From: Alcaligenes faecalis
GTDB taxonomy: Bacteria > Pseudomonadota > Gammaproteobacteria > Burkholderiales > Burkholderiaceae_B
Reading direction: 5' to 3'
DNA length: 64,000 nucleotides
Assembly: GCF_009497775.1 (NCBI RefSeq)
Contig: NZ_CP031012.1
Coordinates: 2,480,001-2,544,000 of the forward strand
Within the stretch, counting starts at the first letter, position 1. Each line of letters starts with the position of its first letter. The notes under the pieces were generated by a model. The model searched no databases, had not been told where the DNA came from, and saw only the letters and a program-made list of their open reading frames with translations. Both the position numbers and the translations under genes were made by a program. Below are positions 56,597-64,000 of the stretch, piece after piece.

Positions 56597-56741
56597 GCAT
56601 CTATTTACCTTCAATGCCACCGAACTACTCTGATCACGCGTGACGCCTCCTCCTTGCCCATACAGCACAAAAGGACAAAGAAGCACCACACAAACCAGTC
56701 ACACCCAAAAAAACAGAATGCCCTTGCACTGACACTTACAC

Positions 56742-56766
56742 TGGCACTGGCACTGGCACTGGCACA
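56742..56766. repeat. ACTGGC hexamer repeat
   Basis: About four tandem copies of ACTGGC lie just downstream of a LysR gene's stop, within the valS-LysR gap. No gene uses it. Confidence 0.6.
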
Positions 56767-56796
56767 GCATCAAGAAGCACAACTGCCCTTGCCACC

Positions 56797-57669
56797 TCAC
56801 TTCTTGCGGTGCATTTTCCGGGCAATCTGCAAGAAAGCCTGCGCAGCCGGAGAAAGCCGCTCGAAGTTCAGGGCGGCCAGCGCTATTTCACGTGGCCTAC
56901 ACGGCTCCAGGCTGCGATAAATCACCCCTTCTGGTGGCTCCGGCAAGGCCAGCCTGCCCGCGATGGTTACCGCCACTCCTTGCGCGACAAAGCCCAGCAT
57001 GGAGGACAACTGCTCGAAACGGAACAAGGTCCTGGGAACCGCTCCTGCTGTCGCCAGAAACTGATCCACATGCGGACCAGAACCTGCCGCCGTCCGGATA
57101 AAAGGCAGATCATGGAAGTCACTGGCGGAAACGCGGGCACACACAGCCAAACGATGCTCGGCAGGCAACACCGCCACCAGCTCATCCTCAGCCAGGGGCA
57201 AGGAATCAAAACGATCATCCGGCAAGATCACAAAGCCCAGCTCCACACGCCGTTCCAGCAGCCACTGCGCCACTTCACTATCCACGCCCTCATCAATCTG
57301 CACCTCCACTTCGGGATGCGTCTGCCTGTAGCAAGCCAATAAATGCGGTAGCAAATGCAAGGACGAGGAGGCCCCAAAAGAAGCAATCCGCAAGGTGCCA
57401 CGGGCAATACCCTGCTCGTAGCAAGCCTCCTGATGCAAGGCCTCTTTCTGCTGCAGGATATCGTTGGCACGCAGCAGCAATCTGGCCCCTACTTCCGTCA
57501 GCTCCACGGCCGCCGGGCCACGAGCAAACAGGCAGACACCCAGATCAGCTTCCAATTGCTTGAGCGCATGGCTGACCGCACTTTGCGTAACTCCCAAAGC
57601 ACTGGCTGCCCGAGAAAAGCTGCCGATTCTGGCCAGCACGGAAAAGATTTCAAGTTGGGTGAAGGTCAT
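56797..57669 (-). CDS. LysR-family regulator beside a DMT exporter
   Basis: A 290-residue LysR protein with helix-turn-helix SFSRAASALGVTQSAVSHAL and a CysB/GltC-like effector domain (GTLRIASFGASSSLHLLPHL). It is divergent from a DMT transporter gene (57746), its probable target. The inducer is unknown. Confidence 0.88.
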   Translation of the reverse strand: MTFTQLEIFSVLARIGSFSRAASALGVTQSAVSHALKQLEADLGVCLFARGPAAVELTEVGARLLLRANDILQQKEALHQEACYEQGIARGTLRIASFGASSSLHLLPHLLACYRQTHPEVEVQIDEGVDSEVAQWLLERRVELGFVILPDDRFDSLPLAEDELVAVLPAEHRLAVCARVSASDFHDLPFIRTAAGSGPHVDQFLATAGAVPRTLFRFEQLSSMLGFVAQGVAVTIAGRLALPEPPEGVIYRSLEPCRPREIALAALNFERLSPAAQAFLQIARKMHRKK

Positions 57670-57745
57670 GAGTGTTTACTCATTCGACTATGAAGCAATA
57701 AAAGTAAATAGTACCTCTGCTGAAATCTTCCCCATAGTGGATTTA

Positions 57746-58714
57746 ATGAAATCTCCCAACTACTCCGTACACCTAAGCATGATTGGCATGTCCGCCCTGT
57801 GGGGCGCTTCCTGGCCCTGGGGCCGAGTTGTAGCTCAGGCCATGCCACCTCTGGCAGCAGCCAGCCTACGCTTTCTGATAGCCAGCGTGGTGCTACTACT
57901 TTGGATGGGCTGGAGCGGTCGCCTGAAAACCCTGCGCACGCTTGACTCCAGAGAGTGGCTGGGCCTGCTCAATGCCTCTGCCTTTGGGGTGTTTGGCTAT
58001 TCGATCTTCTTTCTTCTGGCGCTGAAACTGGTGCCCGCAGGCAAGGCAGCCATGGTTGTTGCACTGAATCCAGTCCTGATCCTGATTCTGGCCTCTTTGC
58101 TGTTTCGCGAGTCGGTCAATAAAAAGATGGGACTGGGTGTGGTGATGGCCGTCTCGGGCGCTTTATACGCACTAAGCGCAGGCTCCATCAGCAGTTTGAT
58201 GCCCGACCAGAACGGAATAGGCGAATGGCTGCTGCTGGGCTGTACCCTCTGTTGGGTCAGCTATACCTTGATAGGCCGTACTGTACTGACCACCATGGAC
58301 TCCCTGACCGCTACCAGCATGACAACCCTGATAGGTGCAGTTTTATTGTCCATCAGCAGCCTGAGCATTGAAGGGATCTCTGCCTGGAGTGGCCTGACTC
58401 AGGTTCCCGCCCAAGCCTGGTACAGCATATTTGCCCTGGCACTAGGCTCCACAGCCCTGGCCTTTGCCTGGTATATGCACGGCGTGAAGATCCTGGGCGC
58501 AACATCCGCAGGCGCTTATCTGGCGCTGGTGCCTTTGTTTGGTGTTCTGTTTTCCAACCTGTGGCTTAAAGAAGCCCTGAGCCCATCCTTGATAGGCGGC
58601 GGTTTGCTGGCGATTAGCGGGATGGCCCTGATGAGCCGGGGACGGCAAACACTAAATGCCAAAGACGACACCCCCGCGAAGCATTCGAGGCTACAACTGG
58701 GCCAGTGCGACTAA
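57746..58714 (+). CDS. DMT-superfamily (EamA) transporter
   Basis: A 322-residue membrane protein with about ten hydrophobic segments in two EamA repeats (MSALWGASWPWGRVVAQAMP near the start, AFAWYMHGVKILGATSAGAY in the second). ATG 57746 is chosen; an open frame extends upstream to 57464 across the LysR gene and is rejected. Substrate unknown. It is divergent from the LysR gene that probably controls it and convergent with trmD. Confidence 0.85.
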   Translation: MKSPNYSVHLSMIGMSALWGASWPWGRVVAQAMPPLAAASLRFLIASVVLLLWMGWSGRLKTLRTLDSREWLGLLNASAFGVFGYSIFFLLALKLVPAGKAAMVVALNPVLILILASLLFRESVNKKMGLGVVMAVSGALYALSAGSISSLMPDQNGIGEWLLLGCTLCWVSYTLIGRTVLTTMDSLTATSMTTLIGAVLLSISSLSIEGISAWSGLTQVPAQAWYSIFALALGSTALAFAWYMHGVKILGATSAGAYLALVPLFGVLFSNLWLKEALSPSLIGGGLLAISGMALMSRGRQTLNAKDDTPAKHSRLQLGQCD

Positions 58715-58734
58715 GCAAAGCCGCCTGGATACAA

Positions 58735-58762
58735 AACGGCCCGCTTGAAAACGGGCCGTTAA
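58735..58762 (-). terminator. Terminator after trmD
   Basis: AACGGCCCG and CGGGCCGTT (9-base arms) around an 8-base loop; on the minus strand a TTTTG tract follows. It separates trmD from the convergent DMT gene. Confidence 0.7.
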
Positions 58763-58787
58763 GGTTTAGTGAATTATTCAAGCAAGG

Positions 58788-59546
58788 CTATTCGCCCAAG
58801 GCCGCCAGAGACGCCAAAAAGCGCTCGTCTGCCTTGCTAAGCTCACCACGCTGACGGGCCTGCTCGATCAGCTCGGGCCGACGCAAGGCAGTCAAGCGCA
58901 GGGATTGCTCACGCCGCCATGCCTGGATACGACCATGATGGCCGGACATCAAAACCTCAGGCACAGCCTGATCTCGGTATACCTCGGGGCGCGTGTAATG
59001 AGGACTATCCAGCAAGCCGCTATTGTCAGCATGGAAAGAATCCTGGCGAGCCGAGTCGGCGTCATTCAACACGCCGGGCAAAAGCCGAATCACGCTATCA
59101 ATAATCGCCAGTGATGCAATTTCACCGCCAGACAGCACAAAGTCACCCAAAGAGAGCTCCTGGGTAATGCGCGCATCAATAAAGCGTTGATCGATACCCT
59201 CATAGCGACCACAAACCAGAACCGCGCCGGGACCTTGAGCCAGTTCCTGAGCCACAGTCTGATCAAAGCGTCGCCCTGTAGGACTCAGCAAGATCACTTC
59301 CGGGCTATCACCACGATCAGCCAGAGCCTGATCCAGGGCGTCATTCAAGGGATCAGCCAGCATGACCATACCCGGACCGCCGCCATAGGGGCGATCGTCC
59401 ACAGTACGGTGCACATCGGTGGTGTAGTCGCGCGGATTCCAGGTCCGCATTTGCCAAATGCCCTGTTTGTGCGCACGGCCGGTAACACCAGCCTCGCTGA
59501 CCACATCAAACATGTCCGGGAACAGGGTCAGGGCATCAAATCGCAT
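58788..59546 (-). CDS. trmD: tRNA (guanine-N1-)-methyltransferase
   Basis: A 252-residue SPOUT methyltransferase making m1G37 in tRNA. Conserved segments are [26 protein letters not shown] and [18 protein letters not shown]. The SPOUT knot is complete. It is the last gene of rpsP-rimM-trmD; rplS does not follow. Confidence 0.97.
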   Translation of the reverse strand: MRFDALTLFPDMFDVVSEAGVTGRAHKQGIWQMRTWNPRDYTTDVHRTVDDRPYGGGPGMVMLADPLNDALDQALADRGDSPEVILLSPTGRRFDQTVAQELAQGPGAVLVCGRYEGIDQRFIDARITQELSLGDFVLSGGEIASLAIIDSVIRLLPGVLNDADSARQDSFHADNSGLLDSPHYTRPEVYRDQAVPEVLMSGHHGRIQAWRREQSLRLTALRRPELIEQARQRGELSKADERFLASLAALGE

Positions 59547-59634
59547 GAGGACTCGGCAAGAGAAAAAGGCAGATACGCTTCACAAGACCTGACCAATCAG
59601 GCCAGAGCCCTGCAAGTGCGCAGGATTGAAACGA

Positions 59635-60234
59635 TCAAATCGCCCAGTGGCTGTGCAGTTCGCGGGTGGACATATCCACCGTATGCACAATGGCTTGCAC
59701 AAAGGGAACCAGCTCTTCCAGCGGCTTGCCCTGTTCGTCCTTTGCAGGTGTAAAGACACCCTCGGCATCCCAGGAGCCACGATGCACGACCAAAATGGAG
59801 TGCGCGCCGTTATCCAGCACTTCCACCACTTCGCCCAGGCTTTCAGCCTGGCCGTCCTGCTCGCCAAAGAAACGGCAGCCGATCAGATCGACCCAATAAA
59901 ATTCGTCTTCGTCCGCTTTGGGGAAAGCGGCACGGGATACCCAAACGGTATGCCCCTTGAGAGCTTGAGCCAGCTCTCGATTATCCAGACCCTCAAACTG
60001 CGCCACGATGGTTGCACCATGCTGCTTTGCGGTTTGTATTTGTCTGGGTGACGCAGACGCAAAAACGCCCGCCTGAGATTCAGGCCGGGGCGTTTTTAAC
60101 CACCACGTTTTTGCATTCAGTAGCGCCTTGGTCTGCATAGAGTGCGGCTGGATCTTGACCCAACCACGCACACCATAAGCGGAAACAATACGACCGAGCT
60201 CAACAAGGTCAGCAGGAATCGCAGATTGCTTCAC
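59635..60234 (-). CDS. rimM: Ribosome maturation factor RimM
   Basis: A 199-residue protein for 30S assembly, binding S19. N-terminal domain: VELGRIVSAYGVRGWVKIQP; C-terminal PRC-barrel: DEFYWVDLIGCRFF and HSILVVHR. A segment between about residues 43 and 72 (includes TPRPESQAGVF) is longer than in compact homologues. It lies between rpsP and trmD. Confidence 0.93.
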   Translation of the reverse strand: MKQSAIPADLVELGRIVSAYGVRGWVKIQPHSMQTKALLNAKTWWLKTPRPESQAGVFASASPRQIQTAKQHGATIVAQFEGLDNRELAQALKGHTVWVSRAAFPKADEDEFYWVDLIGCRFFGEQDGQAESLGEVVEVLDNGAHSILVVHRGSWDAEGVFTPAKDEQGKPLEELVPFVQAIVHTVDMSTRELHSHWAI

Positions 60235-60266
60235 ACTAAACGCTACTAAAAAACAGGTGAATCAAC

Positions 60267-60527
60267 TTAGGCAGCCGAAGCAACCTTAGCCGAGTATTCT
60301 TTCAACAGGCGAGCCACAGCAGGCGAAACCTGAGCACCGTTGTCGGTGAAGTGCTTAACGCGGTCCATTTGCAGACGCAGGTTTTCATGACCTTCGCCAG
60401 CTACGGGGTTGTAGAAACCCAGACGTTCGATGAAGCGACCATCACGGCGTTGGCTCGCCTCGGCGGCTACTACGTTGTAAAAAGGACGCTTTTTGGAGCC
60501 ACCACGGGCCAAGCGAATTACCACCAT
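60267..60527 (-). CDS. rpsP: 30S ribosomal protein S16
   Basis: An 86-residue protein: [37 protein letters not shown]. The ATG at 60527 is the family start; an in-frame extension to 60833 crosses tusA and is rejected. First gene of rpsP-rimM-trmD. Confidence 0.97.
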   Translation of the reverse strand: MVVIRLARGGSKKRPFYNVVAAEASQRRDGRFIERLGFYNPVAGEGHENLRLQMDRVKHFTDNGAQVSPAVARLLKEYSAKVASAA

Positions 60528-60663
60528 TGATAATCCCTTTATTGTGTAAGGTAAACAAAAAATTCTAGCACTATTCTGGCAAGCATGCCAAAAGTAACAC
60601 GCTAAGATAGCAGATTCAGTGCTAGATACGCAACAGACAAAGCAGTATTCTACCGCCGTCGGC

Positions 60664-60918
60664 TTAACGACGGCGTAAAAAATGCAGAGTTTTTTCGGCT
60701 TGCTGGTCTTGAGCCAACAGTTCGTTGCCAGTTTGGCGACAAAAAGCCTGAAAATCTTGAATGGCGTGCTGATCGGTCGTGATGACCTGCAACACTTGCC
60801 CGGATTCCAGCTGTGCCAAGGCTTTCTTGGCACGCAAGATGGGCAAGGGGCATTTCAGCCCGCTTGCATCCACCTGCAGATCGCTGTTGGGCAAAGCGCC
60901 GGTCTCGGATATCGTCAT
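60664..60918 (-). CDS. tusA: TusA-family sulfurtransferase
   Basis: An 84-residue protein with the TusA motif [15 protein letters not shown] (active cysteine) and [13 protein letters not shown]. TusA relays sulfur for tRNA 2-thiouridine and other uses. Its start overlaps the alaS stop (TAATG), so it is coupled to alaS. A C-G-rich hairpin overlaps its stop. Confidence 0.88.
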   Translation of the reverse strand: MTISETGALPNSDLQVDASGLKCPLPILRAKKALAQLESGQVLQVITTDQHAIQDFQAFCRQTGNELLAQDQQAEKTLHFLRRR

Positions 60919-63545
60919 TACGCACCCAACTTGCTTTCGACCCAGGCCTGCACCGAGGCATTGGCCTGTGGCAAGACGCTGGCATCGGTACCGCCGCCCA
61001 TGGCCATGTCAGGACGACCACCGCCCTTCCCGCCCATTTGCGAGGCCACAAAGCCCACCAGATCGCCCGCCTTGACCTTGGAGGTCAGGTCTGGCGTCAC
61101 GCCTGCCACCAGGCTGACTTTGCCGTCGGCCACAATGGACAGCAGAATCACGGCAGACTGCAGCTTGTTCTTCAACTGATCAGCCATTTCGCGCAAGGCT
61201 TTGGCTTCCACACCTTGCAGCGTGGCCACCAACAGACGGCTGCTGTCATTCAAGGGTACGGCTTGAGCCAGCAGATCCTGGCCTGCCGAAGCAGCCAGCT
61301 TGGATTGCATTTGTTCGCGCTCACGCTCCAGATCCTTGATCTGACCTTGCAAGGCGCTGATACGAGCAACCAGACCTTCTGGCTGGGTACGCAGGCTGGC
61401 GGAAGCGTCGTTCAACAAACGCTCCTGCGCTTGCACCCAGTGCAGGCTGTTGGTGCCGGTAATGGCTTCAACACGGCGCACGCCAGCGGCTACACCGCCT
61501 TCCGAGACAATCTTGAACAAGCCGATATCGCCCGTGCGCTGAACGTGAGTACCACCGCACAGCTCGCGCGAGAAACCAATATCCAGTACGCGCACTTCGT
61601 CGCCGTACTTTTCACCAAACAAAGCCATGGCACCGCCACTGACGGCGTCGTCAAACGACATCAGTTGGGCTTGCACGGCCTGGTTAGCCAGAACCTGATC
61701 GTTCACAATGGCTTCGACCTGAGCGATTTGCTCGGCTGTCATGGCGGCATCGTGCGCAAAGTCAAAACGGGTTTTTTCAGCGTCTACCAGGGAACCACGT
61801 TGTTGCACGTGACCGCCCAGTACCTGACGCAAGGCCTTGTGCATCAAGTGCGTGGCCGAGTGGTTACGGATCACACGCGCACGACGCTCGGTATCTACCT
61901 GGGCGTTAACAGTCTGACCCACAGTCAGCGTGCCAGCGTTCAGCACACCTTGGTGACCGAAAACCTGATTGGAAATCTTTTGGGTATCCTGCACTTCAAA
62001 GGACAGGCCCTTGGCATCGCTCAGGATACCGGCATCACCCACCTGACCACCGGATTCGGCGTAGAAAGGGGTGGCATCCAAAACCACTACCGCTTGCTGG
62101 CCTTGGGCCACGGACTGCACAGAGGTGCCATCCACATACAAGGCGGTAACCGTGCCGCTGCCTTCCAGGGTGGTGTAACCATCAAAGCGGGTTTGCACGC
62201 CGGAGTAGCTCAGGCCTTCGGATGTTTTGAACTTGCCCGAAGCGCGTGCCATCTGACGCTGGTTTTCCATGGCAACTTCAAAACCGTCCAGATCGACCTC
62301 AATGCCACGCTCGCGGCAGATGTCGGCGGTCAAGTCCACGGGGAAACCGTAGGTGTCGTACAAGGTGAACAGCGTCTGGCCGTCCAGCTTGGCATTCTCT
62401 GGCAGGTTGGCCAAAGCGCCTTCCAGAATGCGCATGCCGTTTTCCAGCGTTTCGCTGAAACGCTCTTCTTCCTGACGCAGTACTTGTTCAATACGTTCGC
62501 GTTGAGCAATCAGCTCAGGGTAGGCTTCGCCCATGGCCAGGCCCAGGTCCTGTACCAAGCGGTAGAAGAACAAACCCTTCTGACCCAGCTTGTGACCATG
62601 ACGCAAGGCACGACGAATAATGCGGCGCAGCACATAGCCACGGCCTTCATTGCTGGGGATGACCCCGTCAATGATCAGGAAGCTGCAAGCACGGATGTGG
62701 TCAGCAATCACCTTGAGCGAGTTATTGCTCAGGTCGCTGGTCTTGGTTTCGCGTGCGGCGGCCTGAATCAGGGATTGGAACAGGTCGATTTCGTAGTTGG
62801 AGTGCACGTGCTGCAGCACAGCCGAAATACGCTCCAGTCCCATACCAGTGTCCACACAAGGCTTGGGCAGCGGTGTCATGGAGCCGTCGGCGGAACGCTC
62901 GAACTGCATGAACACCAGGTTCCATACTTCGATGTAGCGGTCGCCGTCTTCTTCAGGCGATCCGGGAGGGCCACCCCAGACATCAGCACCGTGGTCGTAG
63001 AAGATTTCCGAGCAAGGGCCACAGGGACCGGTATCGGCCATCTGCCAGAAGTTGTCCGAGTTGTAGCGTACGCCGCCCTTGTCACCGATACGAATGATGC
63101 GCTCTTTGGGCACCCCAATTTCCGAGGCCCAGATATCGTAGGCTTCATCATCTTCCTGGTAGACGGTGACCCAGAGTTTTTCTGCAGGCAGCTTGTAAAC
63201 CGTCGTCAGCAGTTCCCAGGCATAGCGAATGGCGTCTTGCTTGAAGTAGTCGCCAAAGCTGAAGTTGCCCAGCATTTCAAAAAAGGTGTGGTGACGGGCG
63301 GTGTAGCCCACGTTTTCCAGGTCATTGTGTTTGCCACCGGCACGAACACAGCGCTGAGAGCTGGTCGCACGGTTGTAGGGGCGGGTTTCCTTGCCCGTGA
63401 ACACATCTTTGAACTGCACCATCCCTGCGTTCGTGAACAGCAAGGTAGGGTCATTGCCTGGCACCAGCGAAGCCGAGGAAACGATGTGATGTCCCTTGGA
63501 TTCAAAAAAAGAAAGAAACTTCTGACGAATTTCTGAGGTTTTCAT
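60918..63545 (-). CDS. alaS: Alanyl-tRNA synthetase
   Basis: An 875-residue class II synthetase. Catalytic core ([34 protein letters not shown]), editing domain ([28 protein letters not shown]) and the C-terminal dimerisation domain ([15 protein letters not shown]) are complete. ATG 63545 is the family start. It overlaps tusA. Confidence 0.97.
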   Translation of the reverse strand: MKTSEIRQKFLSFFESKGHHIVSSASLVPGNDPTLLFTNAGMVQFKDVFTGKETRPYNRATSSQRCVRAGGKHNDLENVGYTARHHTFFEMLGNFSFGDYFKQDAIRYAWELLTTVYKLPAEKLWVTVYQEDDEAYDIWASEIGVPKERIIRIGDKGGVRYNSDNFWQMADTGPCGPCSEIFYDHGADVWGGPPGSPEEDGDRYIEVWNLVFMQFERSADGSMTPLPKPCVDTGMGLERISAVLQHVHSNYEIDLFQSLIQAAARETKTSDLSNNSLKVIADHIRACSFLIIDGVIPSNEGRGYVLRRIIRRALRHGHKLGQKGLFFYRLVQDLGLAMGEAYPELIAQRERIEQVLRQEEERFSETLENGMRILEGALANLPENAKLDGQTLFTLYDTYGFPVDLTADICRERGIEVDLDGFEVAMENQRQMARASGKFKTSEGLSYSGVQTRFDGYTTLEGSGTVTALYVDGTSVQSVAQGQQAVVVLDATPFYAESGGQVGDAGILSDAKGLSFEVQDTQKISNQVFGHQGVLNAGTLTVGQTVNAQVDTERRARVIRNHSATHLMHKALRQVLGGHVQQRGSLVDAEKTRFDFAHDAAMTAEQIAQVEAIVNDQVLANQAVQAQLMSFDDAVSGGAMALFGEKYGDEVRVLDIGFSRELCGGTHVQRTGDIGLFKIVSEGGVAAGVRRVEAITGTNSLHWVQAQERLLNDASASLRTQPEGLVARISALQGQIKDLEREREQMQSKLAASAGQDLLAQAVPLNDSSRLLVATLQGVEAKALREMADQLKNKLQSAVILLSIVADGKVSLVAGVTPDLTSKVKAGDLVGFVASQMGGKGGGRPDMAMGGGTDASVLPQANASVQAWVESKLGA

Positions 63546-63829
63546 TACTTGCAACGCGATGGAAAATTTAACTGCCTATTATAAGACGATCAGCCTTGCA
63601 GCCCATGCGCGCGCTGCGCTGGCACAACACCTGCCGCCCCGGCAAAGCAGTGAGAAGCCAGGACGCCACACTCCCTGTACGAGCGGCTGCGTAAGCGTCA
63701 AATAGTACTGTTTTCAGCGAGCAGAAACAACAATTCCGACCCCGGAGAGTCGGAACGTAAGACTACCCTGCCCGTAATCTGGAGGCCGTCATGACAGGCC
63801 AGAGAGCGCTAACCCTGGCCTGGGGCCGA
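63546..63829. other. Intergenic region alaS-puuE
   Basis: The 284 bases hold no gene. TTCCGAC-N8-GTCGGAA (63734-63755) is a hairpin about 75 bases after the allantoinase stop on the minus strand with a T-rich tail, a probable terminator. Confidence 0.4.
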
Positions 63830-64000
63830 TCAGGCCTTGGGCTGGTAGGGATGATGCTCGGCCCAGTGGCGAGCAATATCCACACGACGACATACCCAGA
63901 CGCGCTCATGCGATTGCACGTAATCCAGGAAGCGTTGCAAGGCACGGAAGCGGCCAGGACGGCCGATCAGGCGGCAATGCAAACCGATGGACAGCATCTT
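63830..64000 (-). CDS. puuE: Allantoinase PuuE (C-terminal 56 residues only)
   Basis: The frame enters from the right edge and ends at TGA 63830. The visible residues (KMLSIGLHCRLIGRPGRFRA, LQRFLDYVQSHERVWVCRRV, DIARHW) match the C-terminus of the polysaccharide-deacetylase-type allantoinase PuuE, which opens allantoin in purine breakdown. It would act downstream of xdhABC-guaD, more than 35 kb away. The start and most of the gene lie outside the window. Confidence 0.85.
   Translation of the reverse strand, partial: KMLSIGLHCRLIGRPGRFRALQRFLDYVQSHERVWVCRRVDIARHWAEHHPYQPKA

Noticed and set aside
60651-60676. CGCCGTCG/CGACGGCG hairpin at the end of tusA
   Set aside because: Good stem, but no T-run on either strand, so not called a terminator.
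60813-63536. 907-codon open frame on the plus strand opposite alaS
   Set aside because: alaS is complete with all motifs; the opposite frame is His/Gln-rich with no domain, a by-product of codon bias.

Overview
The window looks like a chromosome segment of a betaproteobacterium of the Alcaligenaceae, most like Alcaligenes. The reasons are GC-rich coding sequence, the gene order ndk-rlmN-rodZ-ispG-hisS-yfgM-bamB-der-(hisC)-hfq-hflX-hflK-hflC-hisZ-purA, a primary sigma factor with a Lys/Ala-rich N-terminal tail, and many small catabolic and regulatory modules with LysR, AraC and two-component regulators. The genus is inferred from gene content, not from a database match. I saw no rRNA, tRNA, CRISPR array, prophage or insertion sequence.

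Left part (1-32 kb, accessory metabolism). A phosphonate cluster (LysR regulator, ABC transporter, phosphonoacetaldehyde hydrolase, FAD aminophosphonate oxidase) opens the window. It is followed by a TetR-regulated DMT exporter divergent from an XRE-cupin/GNAT pair, then dienelactone hydrolase, GST, pirin, AlkB and nitrilase-family genes. A strong candidate for an unannotated structured small RNA lies at about 11.87-12.02 kb. A 1.2 kb AT-rich gene-poor gap (14.5-15.7 kb) contains a possible 24-residue hydrophobic peptide gene followed directly by a terminator. Next come an AraJ-like MFS exporter, a nimT/nimR-like exporter and AraC regulator pair sharing a perfect dyad, benE, a LysR-pxpA unit, and the purine operon xdhABC-guaD. 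A membrane methyltransferase, response regulator and histidine kinase form a compact cassette at 28.9-32.2 kb.

Middle and right part (32-64 kb, mostly core genes). The macromolecular synthesis operon rpsU-dnaG-rpoD is followed by the long hfq/hfl/his/isp core cluster on the minus strand. After that come divergent ndk and valS, a LysR/DMT transporter pair, the rpsP-rimM-trmD operon, tusA, alaS, and the 3' end of an allantoinase gene (puuE), which returns to the purine theme.

How the genes fit together: the phosphonate genes import an aminophosphonate and cleave phosphonoacetaldehyde to acetaldehyde and phosphate. The xdhABC-guaD operon converts guanine to xanthine and on to urate, and PuuE would act later on allantoin. 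The core cluster links translation (hisS, rlmN, der), envelope assembly (bamB, yfgM, rodZ), isoprenoids (ispG), RNA regulation (hfq), membrane proteolysis (hflK/hflC) and nucleotide or histidine synthesis. Several junctions are stop/start overlaps, including TTG starts inside TTGA for dnaG and der.
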